DNA from: Nocardia flavorosea NBRC 108225
Lineage (GTDB): Bacteria > Actinomycetota > Actinomycetes > Mycobacteriales > Mycobacteriaceae
Assembly (NCBI RefSeq): GCF_001613385.1
Contig: NZ_BDCG01000002.1
Span: 248,001-312,000 of the forward strand
Direction of reading: 5' to 3'
Length of the DNA: 64,000 nt
Part shown: piece after piece, positions 52,833 to 61,126 of the stretch
Layout of the letters: each line of letters opens with the position of its first letter
Position numbering within the stretch: position 1 is the first letter of the stretch
Made by a program: the position numbers and the translations under genes
The notes under the pieces: generated by a model
What the model was told of the DNA's origin: nothing
Seen by the model: the letters and a program-made list of their open reading frames with translations, nothing else
The model's database searches: none

Positions 52833-53323
52833 TCGGAAGTCCTGTTTCCCTTGCTGTCCTGCGCGGAGCCGGTTCGGCGCCGCGTCCTACTCTAATTTCC
52901 CCACGGCGGCGTGGTGTTAACACTGTTTTCCGGTAGTCACTGTACGTAATCGCCTGCGGGACCGAGGGGCAGGAGCCGTCTTCGTTCCGCGGTGGCAAGA
53001 GCAAGCTACCGGGCACCTATACGATCGCGGCGACATGCCGGCGCGGTGAACCCGGCCGAGAGTCCCGGCGACGGCCAGCCGAGGAGGCCACGGGGTCATT
53101 CGGCCGTTGTCCACCTTTCTCGGCCCGGCGCCAGCACATGCGTATCAGAGTTTCGTCCCACGTTCCCGCGCAGCACTCCCGCTGATGGGAACCTCACGGA
53201 GAAGGACCGCCGGGTGCGATGAGACATCCCGCCGGGTTCCGTCTACCGGTACGAGATCCGACAATGCCCGGAGGCACCGTAGACGAAGGGCACACACCGG
53301 CCGCAGGCCAGCGGCGGCCGGAA
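52833..53323. other. Intergenic region between divergent genes
   Basis: About 490 bases with no well-supported gene; open frames are short. GC-rich imperfect stems near 53040-53100 are present but fit no riboswitch I know. Confidence 0.35.
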
Positions 53324-53888
53324 ATGAAAAGTATCGTGGGAACCATCGCCGTACACGAGTTCGTATCCCTCGACGGGTCGTACGAGGATCCGTCGTTCAC
53401 CTTCGAATTCGGGTTCGATCCGCAAATGGGTGAGACCCTCGCCGCAATCCCCAGAGCGGCGAAAGCCGTCCTGCTCGGTCGCAACACCTTCGAGATGTTC
53501 GCCCCGGCCTGGTCCACCCGCACCGTCGAGGACGACCCGGGTGCTCCGTTCTTTCGACAACACCACCAAATATGTGGTGGGCGCCCGGGAACCGCAGGCC
53601 GAATGGGCCAACAGCATCTCCCTCGGCGCCTACGATCCCGAGAAGATTCCCGCGCTCGAGGCCGATATCGACGCAAGGATCTACATCAGCGGCAGCGGTA
53701 CCCTGGTCCGGGCACTGCTCGCCGAGGGTCTCGTCGACGATCTACGCCTGTTCGTCTGTCCCGTTGCCCTGGGCAGGGACGAGAAACTGTTCACCGACGG
53801 AGCCGACCCCACGAAACTAGAGCTCAACGCGCACGATGTCTACGCCAACGGTGTCGTGCACCTAAACTACGGGCCTGCCCGGCCCTGA
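53324..53888 (+). pseudogene. DHFR-family (RibD C-terminal) gene broken by a frameshift
   Basis: The first half reads MKSIVGTIAVHEFVSLDGSY, VLLGRNTFEMFAPAWS and DDPGAPFF in one frame. The rest (DNTTKYVVGAREPQAEWA, YISGSGTLVRALLAEGLVDD, LFVCPVALGRDEKLF) is in the next frame. The join is at a T run, 53551-53554, where one extra base would shift PFF-DNTT out of frame. Joined, it is a ~187-residue dihydrofolate-reductase-like protein of the RibD C-terminal family. Either a real inactivating mutation or a sequencing error. Confidence 0.75.
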
Positions 53889-54199
53889 GCCGGACGTGGC
53901 CCTGGTGCCGCCCGTTCACCTACTGCCCGGGAGTTGGTACCGGCAGGACGGAAGCGCCGCAACAGGTGTCCACCGGGGTCAGGCAAGTGTGGCGCCCCGG
54001 ACGTGCGCGAGTCGGTACTTCTCGAGAAGGCGAGCCATCGCCGCGGCGGTCGCTCGCACCTCCCCGACGGCACCGACCCCGTGGCCGGCGCCCAGATATC
54101 GCGCCCGGCCTTCGGCCCGTCGGAGCTCGGGAATCCCGGGGATTCGGCGGCGCCGGTCAGTGCGCCGGGAACGATGCCGGCCGCACCGCAGTGGACTCC
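53889..54199 (-). other. Gap between DHFR-family and FadE34-like genes with a gene fragment
   Basis: In this 311-base gap a minus-strand segment ending at TGA 53979 reads ELRRAEGRARYLGAGHGVGA and KYRLAHVRGATLA, which looks like the C-terminal strand and His loop of an alpha/beta hydrolase. The remainder of such a gene is missing. It may be a fragment left by deletion. Low confidence. Confidence 0.3.
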
Positions 54200-56410
54200 C
54201 TACTTCCGAGGTAGGCCCAGTACGAGGGTCGCGATGGTGTTCAGCTGGATCTCGAGGGTGCCGCCGCCGATCACCCAGGTCGGGATATCGAGTTCGTGAT
54301 GCACGGGTTCGGACACCGTTTCGCCGAGCGCGGCAGCGGGGCCGATTAGGTTCAGGGCGGCAGCCGCGGCATCGATGTGCAGAATCGATGCGGCTGCTTT
54401 GGCGACACTGGTGGCCGGGCCGATGGCGTGACCGTCCAGCCGCCGGATCGTCTCCCGCAGATTCATCGCGGAGATGGCCGCGCCCCGCGCGCTGATCCGC
54501 CCGAGGGTACGCACCGCATCGTCACGGGTACCGGCGTATTCACCGCGCTCGATGATGCCGCGGATCCGCTCGTTGTGTCCCGGATCGCGGACCCCGCCGA
54601 TGAACAGGCGTTCCTGGGCCAGGGTTTCCAGGGTCAGCGCCCAGCCCTGGCCCGGTTCGCCCAGAACCATCTCGTCCGGTACGAATGCGTCGTCGAAGAA
54701 CACCTCGTTGAATTCGGCATCGCCGCTGGCCTGCACGATCGGCCGTACCTCGACACCTTCGGCGTGCATATCCACCAGAAACATCGTCAGCCCCCGATGG
54801 CGGCCGGCCTCGGGGTCGGTACGAGCCAGCAGCAGACCCCAGTCGGCGCGGTGGGCGAGAGTGGTCCAGATCTTCTGGCCCTGCAACCGCCAGCCGCCGT
54901 CGACCCGGGTCGCGCGCAGGCTCAGCGAGGCGATATCCGACCCGGCCTCGGGTTCACTGAACAGCTGGCACCAGATCTCCTCACCGCGCAACGCCGGACC
55001 GGCCAGCCGGGCAAGCTGCTCGGGTGTGCCGCGATGCAGCACGATCGGCACCACCCACTGCCCGATCCCCATGGAGGGCTGGGCGATACCGTGCCGGTCG
55101 TATTCGTTCTGCAGAATCAGCTGTTCCAGTGGTCCCGCTTCGATACCGAAGGGCTTGGCCATCGGTGGCGATACCAGGCCGCTGTCCGCCAGCAGGGTAC
55201 GCCGGGCACCGGTGTTCACCGCATCGTGGTCGCCGACCTTCGACGGATTCGGATTGTCCAGTTGTGCCGCGCGGTCCAAGATCTCCGATACCCGGTCGCG
55301 GAATGCCGAATCCGCTTCCGGCAGCGGAACGGCGAAGGTGCGCGGCCCCTGCAGGGCGGCGTCACCGAGCCGCAGTTCCCACGATTCCACCGGCCCGGCC
55401 AGGCCGGCCAGTGTCATCGCCCGCCGCCAGTACAGATGCAGATCGTGCTCCCAGGTGAAACCGATCGCCCCGTGCAGGCCGAGACATTCCACCGCGGCGT
55501 GCACCGCGTTGCCGAGCGTGGTCAGGACCGCACCGGCGACGGCGTGGGTCCGCTGCCCGGGTTCGCCACCGAGGCCTCGGACGGCGTCCCAGGCGGCGGC
55601 CGCGGCGAGTTCACTGGTGATCAGCAGCCGGGCGGTGCGATGCTGGACCGCCTGGAAGGCGCCGATCGGCCGGCCGAACTGGACCCGGGATTTCACGTAT
55701 TCGGTGGCGGTCTCGCTGCACCAGCGGATAACCCCCGCCGCCTCCACGGCGAGGAATGCCGTGGTGAGGGCTTCGGCCCGATCGGTGTCCAGTTCGAGCG
55801 GCGCGGCCACGGCCACCTCCCGGAACCGGACCACCCCGAGATCGCGGCCCAGATCGGCGCCGTCTTTCGCCTCCACCTCGATACCGGCGGCATTGCGCTC
55901 GACCAGGTACCACCGGGTCTCGGCCCCGGCGAGAGCCGCCACCACGAACAGTTCCGCCGACGCGGCCCCCAGGATCACGCCGCTTTCACCGGTGAGTCGC
56001 GTCGTGTCGCCACCGGTTTCCACGGTGCAACCGACCCGGTGTTCCGGGCCGACCACCGCACCGGGCGCACCTTCGGCGATCCGCCGCAGCGCCTCGGTGG
56101 TATCTCCGGCGTCCGCGAGGACGGCACCGGCGACCGTTGTGGGCAGTAGCGGTCCGGGCAGTAGCGCCCGGCCCGATTCGGCGAGCACCACGGCGAGATC
56201 GTCGAGCGTTCCGCCCTGGCCGCCGATCGTTTCCGGGAGGTGCACGCCGGTGAGCCCCAGCGCGACCAGTTCCGGCCAGAACTCCGGCAGATTGCCCTGT
56301 TTCAGACGATCGGTGTGCTTACGCGTGTATTCGCGAGCGGCATACCGATCCGCGAATCCGGCGACGGTTTCGGCCAGCGCCGCTTGGTCGGCGGTCAGGG
56401 CAACGGGCAC
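54200..56410 (-). CDS. fadE34: FadE34-like double-length acyl-CoA dehydrogenase
   Basis: The 736-residue protein consists of two acyl-CoA dehydrogenase-like halves, the size of FadE34. N-terminal half: FADRYAAREYTRKH, GLTGVHLPETIGGQGGTLDD. C-terminal half: LAGPALRGEEIWCQLFSEPEAGSD with the usual flavin-binding SEPEAGSD motif, then FNEVFFDDAFVPDEM and VIGGGTLEIQLN at the end. FadE34 of Mycobacterium tuberculosis acts in cholesterol side-chain breakdown. GTG 56410 is preferred over GTG 56419 because GGAG lies eight bases upstream. A KstR-type palindrome is at 56472-56485, consistent with this role. The exact substrate is inferred. Confidence 0.8.
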   Translation of the reverse strand: MPVALTADQAALAETVAGFADRYAAREYTRKHTDRLKQGNLPEFWPELVALGLTGVHLPETIGGQGGTLDDLAVVLAESGRALLPGPLLPTTVAGAVLADAGDTTEALRRIAEGAPGAVVGPEHRVGCTVETGGDTTRLTGESGVILGAASAELFVVAALAGAETRWYLVERNAAGIEVEAKDGADLGRDLGVVRFREVAVAAPLELDTDRAEALTTAFLAVEAAGVIRWCSETATEYVKSRVQFGRPIGAFQAVQHRTARLLITSELAAAAAWDAVRGLGGEPGQRTHAVAGAVLTTLGNAVHAAVECLGLHGAIGFTWEHDLHLYWRRAMTLAGLAGPVESWELRLGDAALQGPRTFAVPLPEADSAFRDRVSEILDRAAQLDNPNPSKVGDHDAVNTGARRTLLADSGLVSPPMAKPFGIEAGPLEQLILQNEYDRHGIAQPSMGIGQWVVPIVLHRGTPEQLARLAGPALRGEEIWCQLFSEPEAGSDIASLSLRATRVDGGWRLQGQKIWTTLAHRADWGLLLARTDPEAGRHRGLTMFLVDMHAEGVEVRPIVQASGDAEFNEVFFDDAFVPDEMVLGEPGQGWALTLETLAQERLFIGGVRDPGHNERIRGIIERGEYAGTRDDAVRTLGRISARGAAISAMNLRETIRRLDGHAIGPATSVAKAAASILHIDAAAAALNLIGPAAALGETVSEPVHHELDIPTWVIGGGTLEIQLNTIATLVLGLPRK

Positions 56411-56983
56411 GGCTATCACTCCGGTCGTGGGTGTCGGGCAACGATCCCGGTTCGATGCGGGATATCCAGATTAGAACACGTTCTACTTGCCCCGTGGCAA
56501 ATCCGGACAACCGCCGCGCCCCCTTCCGGCTGCCGTCAGCTCGCGGCGCCCACATCCTGGGCGACCGGATCGACCAGCACCCGTTCGCCCACCGCGACAT
56601 AGGTGACATCGACGGAAAGCTTGCCCCGTTGTCGACACCGAACACCCCGGCACCGTGGGTGTAGAAGGCCGTCACCTCACCACGCGTTTCGGCCGGCGCG
56701 CAGTTCCAGACGATGGGCATCGGGATCTTCGATACCGGCAGCCCGGCCGCCGCGGCATGAGGCGCGAATATCAGCCCGGCCTTGTAGTTCGGGTGCGCGA
56801 CCGGTTCATCCGGAGAGCCGGGAACCGCCGCCGAGTCCGGCGGCGCACAGTGCGGTCATATTCTCGCCGGCGACGGCGTCGAACAGGCCGGCGTAGGGCC
56901 GCGACAGCCCGCCGCCGCGGCGATTCCGGCGCACGGACGGCCGGAAGAGCCGGCAAGCGGAGCCGCCCGAAGGCACTTTCCGC
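56411..56983. other. Region upstream of the FadE34-like gene
   Basis: About 570 bases between the FadE34-like start and the SRPBCC stop. It holds the KstR-type operator and short protein-like stretches in different minus-strand frames (for example KLSVDVTYVAVGERVLVDPV ending at TGA 56536, and PNYKAGLIFAPHAAAAGLPV upstream). These may be remnants of a gene; I cannot identify it. Confidence 0.3.
56472..56485. promoter_or_regulatory. Putative KstR operator
   Basis: TAGAACACGTTCTA is a perfect 14-bp palindrome fitting T-NN-AAC-NN-GTT-NN-A, the KstR operator consensus described in mycobacteria and rhodococci. It lies about 60 bases upstream of the FadE34-like start codon. KstR represses cholesterol-degradation genes. 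Confidence 0.75.
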
Positions 56984-57496
56984 TCAGCCGGCAGCCTCGA
57001 GTTCCGATTTCAACCGCTCCAGAGTCCGGCGAATATTGCCCTTCTGGAATTCGGCGAAACCCCGCTTGCCGGTGGCCACCCGGTCGAACCACAGGGCGGG
57101 CGTATCGGGCCAGTGGGTGCGGTCGTCGTACCAGATCTCGGTGATCCGGGTTCCCCCGGCGACGGCGTCGAACCGGTACTCCCAGGTCGCCACGGCTACC
57201 GGCAACAACGGTTTCCACAATCCCCACCGGCGCACCTGGAAGGCGAACCGGCCCGGCCGCTCGGCCACGGTCACAGTGCATTCGGTACGCCACCGCATCG
57301 CCCCGCGCCGGTTGGCACCCACGAAAGTCATTCCCGGGTACGCCGGCCGGCCCGGTTCGGCGACCGCCGCCCCGGTGTTCTCCGGGCTCCAGCGCCCCAT
57401 CTGCGTCACATCGCTCACCGCGTCGTAGGCGGTACCGGGGTCGGTGCCGACCACGATGCTGTCGGACACCTCGATGGTCCGGGTTATCTTCCCCAC
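56984..57496 (-). CDS. SRPBCC-family (polyketide cyclase-like) protein
   Basis: The 170-residue protein starts with SDSIVVGTDPGTAYDAVSDV and MGRWSPENTG, the opening of START/SRPBCC domains that bind hydrophobic ligands. WEYRFDAVAGGTRITEIWYD forms the middle strand pair and helix KGNIRRTLERLKSELEA the C-terminal lid. GTG 57496 follows AAGGAG with eight bases. A role in lipid or steroid chemistry is possible given the neighbours, but no direct evidence exists. Confidence 0.75.
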   Translation of the reverse strand: MGKITRTIEVSDSIVVGTDPGTAYDAVSDVTQMGRWSPENTGAAVAEPGRPAYPGMTFVGANRRGAMRWRTECTVTVAERPGRFAFQVRRWGLWKPLLPVAVATWEYRFDAVAGGTRITEIWYDDRTHWPDTPALWFDRVATGKRGFAEFQKGNIRRTLERLKSELEAAG

Positions 57497-57611
57497 GGCG
57501 GTAACTCCTTATCGGTCCTGGTCGTTGTCGATCCTAAGTTCGGCCGATCCAGGAGGCCGCGCGAGCGGTAACGGTCCCCCGAGGACCGGTGCACATGTAC
57601 CGGCCGCTTCG

Positions 57612-58259
57612 CTACGAGCCGGCCGCACGCTCCGACGAGGACGGCCCGTCGCTACCGGCATCGACCCCGGAGCGGATGCCGTACTTCATCAGCGGCACGA
57701 TGGTGCTCCGGATGAAGGTGCGCGCCGCCTGCTCATCGTCGAAATCGATCCCCGCGGTGGGCGTGAGCATCAGCGAATGCGCCATCCGGGCCACGAGTTC
57801 GGCGACCGGCCGCGGATCGTAGCGGGCCAGCACCCCCTGCTCCTGACCGGCCGCCAGCACCCCGGCGATGTATTCGATGCCCTGCGACACCATTTCCTCG
57901 CCGCGCACGGTGTAGAAGCCCAGCGCCTCTTCCGGCGCCACCGCCAGCAGTTGCGTGACCAGGGGGTGGGTGCGGGTGAGCCGGAGTACGAAGAGAACTG
58001 TCTCCTCGATCTGCGCATCGGTGCCCTCGGTCGTGGATGCGATCGCCGTCGCCTCCGCCAGTACCCGCGCGATCTCCCGGGACAGCGCCGCCTCGATCAA
58101 CGCATCCTTGCCCGAGAAGCGGCGATAAAGGGTGACCCGATTCAGGCCGCAGCGGCGGGCGATATCGTCCAGGCTGCTCCGCCGGATGCCGACCTGCAGA
58201 ATCCGTCCGAGGGTCGCGTCCAGGATCCGCTCGTCGACTTCGTCATAGGTACGGAACAT
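57612..58259 (-). CDS. TetR/AcrR-family regulator
   Basis: The 215-residue protein has a TetR N-terminal HTH (LDDIARRCGLNRVTLYRRF) and a helical ligand-binding C-terminus. It starts nine bases after the stop of the HpnE-like gene, forming an operon. A sequence just upstream of its ATG (58262-58290 region) matches the palindrome in front of the divergent operon, so it probably controls itself and its neighbours. Confidence 0.85.
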   Translation of the reverse strand: MFRTYDEVDERILDATLGRILQVGIRRSSLDDIARRCGLNRVTLYRRFSGKDALIEAALSREIARVLAEATAIASTTEGTDAQIEETVLFVLRLTRTHPLVTQLLAVAPEEALGFYTVRGEEMVSQGIEYIAGVLAAGQEQGVLARYDPRPVAELVARMAHSLMLTPTAGIDFDDEQAARTFIRSTIVPLMKYGIRSGVDAGSDGPSSSERAAGS

Positions 58260-58261
58260 GT

Positions 58262-58290
58262 AGCGGAATTATAGACCGCGTTGCATTGTG
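58262..58290 (-). promoter_or_regulatory. Candidate second operator for the TetR regulator
   Basis: Read on the minus strand, GACACAATGCAACGC overlaps the end of the HpnE-like gene and precedes tetR. It agrees at 14 of 15 positions with GACACAATGTAACGC at 59691-59705; the downstream part is also similar (18 of 24 bases over AATG to the end). Confidence 0.5.
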
Positions 58291-59657
58291 TCCCGGCCCT
58301 CGTGCGCGCTGTGCGCGAGTAGCGCCTGCACGGCCCGCTCGGCACTCTGCGCGGCGCTCTCCATCGTGGCCGACCAGTCGGTGCGGGTCCAATCCCCGGC
58401 CAGCATCAGGTTCGGTATCGAGGTGCGCTGATCCGGGCGCACACCGGAGGTGCCGACGACCTGCGAGAAGGTCGCCTTGGGCATTTTGACGACCTGGGCG
58501 TGCACCGGCTTCGCCGCCCGCGCCTCCGGGTAGTAGCGGCGGATCAGTGCCAGCTGTTCGGTGACGATCTCGTCGTTGCTCTTGTGGATCTGTTCGTAGG
58601 CGCCACTGGTGGTGAGACAGTACAGCCAGGAGCCGTCCGGTGCACGCCGATGCATACGCTGGCGGTCGAAGACTTCGTCGATCACACCGCTACCGCCGAT
58701 CAGCGCCTCCATCGCCGATTTCGTCCGCAGCGGGCGATCCAGATAAAGATTCGTGCTGACGATCGGGGTGGCCCCCAGTTTGTCTGCGGCGGCATAGATT
58801 TCGGCGTGCTCGGGCAGATCGTCGAGCAGGCCGCGGATCCGCGAGTTGGGGACTGCGCATATGACGCCGTCGGCGGCGACCTCGGTACCGTCGACCAGTT
58901 GCACACCGGTCACCAGACCGTCGGTGACGACGATCTTGCGGGCGACGGACCGGTATCGGACGTCTACGCCGTACTTCCCGAAAACCCGTTCGGCGCCGGT
59001 GATGTAGAGCGTGTCCAGATCGACCGTCGGGTAGCCGATGGTGACACCGGACCGATCTCGCACACCGATCCGGATACCGGTGGCCAGTACATCGGCAAAT
59101 ACCTTCGCCGATTCACGCTGCACCGGTTCGGCGGCGATCCCCAAGGCCAGCCAATCCCAGAGGGCCGCCCGGGCCTTCGCGGGCATACCGACACGTTCGA
59201 ACCATTGCTCGGTGGTGATATCGGCCAGATCCGCGGGCTGGAACAATGCCTGCCGACCGAGCCGGGCAGTGGCCCGCAACGCCCGCAGCCGGTCCAGCGG
59301 TCCGGCGTCGGGGTGGGCACCCAGCAGCGTGCGTACGGCGCCGGGCCCCGAGGTGTGCAACCGGACCGCCCGGCCGCCCGGCCAGCGCAGTGTACCGCCC
59401 CCCGGGAACTCCAGGCAGTCGCGCGTGCCCACACTCTCCAGGTACCGGAACAGGCTGCGGTAGCCGCTGGCCACCACGTGCTGGCCGTTGTCGGGCACAT
59501 CCCCGACCTCGGGGACCTGCATCGCGTGGGTGCGCCCGCCGAGCCGGGCGCGGCGTTCGAGCAACGTCACCTGCTTACCGGCCTCGGCCAGCCAGACCGC
59601 GGAGGCAAGCCCGGCCAGCCCGCCCCCGATCACGACATATCGGCGGGAATCGTTCAT
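58269..59657 (-). CDS. HpnE-like FAD-dependent oxidoreductase
   Basis: The 462-residue protein has an N-terminal Rossmann motif (VVIGGGLAGLASAVWLAEAG, GxGxxG) and binds FAD at the start, followed by LLERRARLGGRTH. Its body contains NGQHVVASGYRSLFRYLESV and the C-terminal ML-AGDWT-type FAD contact (MLAGDWTRTDW). It belongs to the amine-oxidase/phytoene-desaturase superfamily, nearest to hydroxysqualene dehydroxylase HpnE types. The reaction is not determined. ATG 59657 follows GGAG with about seven bases. It is divergent from the MpaB-family gene. Confidence 0.7.
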   Translation of the reverse strand: MNDSRRYVVIGGGLAGLASAVWLAEAGKQVTLLERRARLGGRTHAMQVPEVGDVPDNGQHVVASGYRSLFRYLESVGTRDCLEFPGGGTLRWPGGRAVRLHTSGPGAVRTLLGAHPDAGPLDRLRALRATARLGRQALFQPADLADITTEQWFERVGMPAKARAALWDWLALGIAAEPVQRESAKVFADVLATGIRIGVRDRSGVTIGYPTVDLDTLYITGAERVFGKYGVDVRYRSVARKIVVTDGLVTGVQLVDGTEVAADGVICAVPNSRIRGLLDDLPEHAEIYAAADKLGATPIVSTNLYLDRPLRTKSAMEALIGGSGVIDEVFDRQRMHRRAPDGSWLYCLTTSGAYEQIHKSNDEIVTEQLALIRRYYPEARAAKPVHAQVVKMPKATFSQVVGTSGVRPDQRTSIPNLMLAGDWTRTDWSATMESAAQSAERAVQALLAHSAHEGRDTMQRGL

Positions 59658-59695
59658 ACCGCGCTCCGGTTCACCATAGACCCCATCATTGACAC

Positions 59696-59717
59696 AATGT
59701 AACGCACTCAATACATT
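59696..59717. promoter_or_regulatory. Inverted repeat between divergent genes, likely TetR operator
   Basis: AATGTA-N10-TACATT is a perfect 6-bp inverted repeat with ten bases between arms, in the 66-bp divergent promoter region. A related sequence lies before tetR. Confidence 0.55.
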
Positions 59718-59723
59718 CGTTTC

Positions 59724-60950
59724 ATGGCTTCTTCAGACACGAGTGCCGAAATCCCCACCCGGCACCCGTCCGGTCCGGTCGCTGTGCCCGGGTTGAAACC
59801 GTTCGCCATGCTGATGGGGATCGGCGCACCGGACGCCCGGCGCTGGGCGGCCATGGGCGAATCGCTGCTGATCGGCGACCAGCCGATGGACGACCTGGTC
59901 GACTGGATGATCGGCACCGGAATGGCCGATACCCGGCCACTTTTCGAGCAGGCCGTGGCACGTGGCATCGACTCGGTCACCGACGCACCGCAACCGCTGC
60001 GCGAGTTCTTCACCGCGGTCGAAACTCCCCCCGCCTGGCTGGACGAGGAGATGCTGCGCCGCGGCGAACAGGTCCTGCGCCGCGGTGGCTACGACGGGCT
60101 GTACCTGGCGCGCGACGTATCTTTCCTCGGCGGGTACCTGGCCTCCGGATTCAACAAGACACTGCTGCGTACAGGCGCGCTCGAGAAGGGGCCGGCCCAG
60201 CGGTTCGCCGAAACGATGCAGTGGGCACTCGACGTCCAGAACGGCATGGGCAAGTTCGAACCCGGTTACCGTTCCACCCTGCATGTACGGTTCGTCCATT
60301 CGCTGGTCCGGCGGCACGTGGGCGCCATGCCCGACTGGGATGAGCGCGCATGGGGTGTGCCGATCAACCAGACGGATATGGCCGCAACCCTGGTGGGTGC
60401 GCTCATCGCGCCGTTCGTCGGCGGCCTGGTGATGGGTATCGTGCCGTCCCGCGAGGACCGGGAGGCCGCAGTCCATCTCGCCCGTTACGTGGGCCGGCTG
60501 ATGGGGGTTGCGGACGAGTGGCTGCCGACCGGATTCCGCGACAGCGTCCGCATTCTCTACCACACCATGACAGCCATCACGAATCCCGACGAAACCACCC
60601 GTCAGCTCGCTCTGCCGATGGCCAACGACCCGCTCACCTGGAACTACCCGAATCTGCCGTGGTTGCGCGGCAGGATCGCCCGCGCCCAGCATCTGTCGAT
60701 CTCCAGCATGTACCTCGGGCCGCGCGCCATGCGCAAACTCGGCCTGTGGCCGTATATGCCGCCGTGGTATCCCGTGCTGCGCGTTCCGGTCAACCTGGCA
60801 CGCAGTGCGGCCACCCGGATCAGCCCGGCCGCCCGGCAGCGTGCCGCGGAACGCGGACTCCGAGAACAGGCGGCGTTCAAGAAATTGCTGGTCGGTTCCG
60901 GGCCGGCGGAGGTCGGGATGTCCGCACACCACCTGCAGGCCACGGGGTAA
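59724..60950 (+). CDS. Oxygenase MpaB-family (DUF2236) protein
   Basis: The 408-residue protein belongs to the DUF2236/MpaB family, heme proteins related to rubber-degrading latex-clearing protein. Visible family features are DVSFLGGYLASGFNK, STLHVRFVHSLVRRHV with conserved R-x-x-H and arginine, and a C-terminal GPRAMRKLGLWPYMPPWY. Natural substrates are mostly unknown; some members act on terpenoid or polyisoprene chains. The gene diverges from the HpnE-TetR pair and likely shares regulation through the operator at 59696-59717. The start is next to the operator; no strong ribosome site was found. Confidence 0.8.
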   Translation: MASSDTSAEIPTRHPSGPVAVPGLKPFAMLMGIGAPDARRWAAMGESLLIGDQPMDDLVDWMIGTGMADTRPLFEQAVARGIDSVTDAPQPLREFFTAVETPPAWLDEEMLRRGEQVLRRGGYDGLYLARDVSFLGGYLASGFNKTLLRTGALEKGPAQRFAETMQWALDVQNGMGKFEPGYRSTLHVRFVHSLVRRHVGAMPDWDERAWGVPINQTDMAATLVGALIAPFVGGLVMGIVPSREDREAAVHLARYVGRLMGVADEWLPTGFRDSVRILYHTMTAITNPDETTRQLALPMANDPLTWNYPNLPWLRGRIARAQHLSISSMYLGPRAMRKLGLWPYMPPWYPVLRVPVNLARSAATRISPAARQRAAERGLREQAAFKKLLVGSGPAEVGMSAHHLQATG

Positions 60951-61126
60951 CGAGCCCGCTGCGCGATGGCGCCCGGTATCGGCACCGGCGAACCGGCAGC
61001 GCCCGTGCTGCGGGGTTCCTCGGCAACTCGGCCGCGACCACCTGCACCTGCGCCCCGAACAGCGAGTGGTACCACCACCCTGAAATATGTTGGCCCGTCA
61101 TCGCGGGACTGGAAGGATCGGCGATC

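Noticed and set aside
53020..53110. Possible riboswitch (GC-rich stems before the DHFR-family gene)
   Set aside because: Conserved core motifs of FMN or cobalamin riboswitches are missing and the distance to the gene is large.
54377..56474. Long plus-strand frames opposite the FadE34-like gene
   Set aside because: Arg/Ser-rich antisense frames of a clearly identified acyl-CoA dehydrogenase on the other strand.
57571..57590. Weak hairpin after the TetR gene
   Set aside because: Only about six base pairs in the stem; too weak to call a terminator.
60350..61126. Upstream extension of the ADP-ribosylglycohydrolase frame
   Set aside because: It overlaps the MpaB gene and has no domain content; GTG 61127 has a ribosome site and gives family-typical length.
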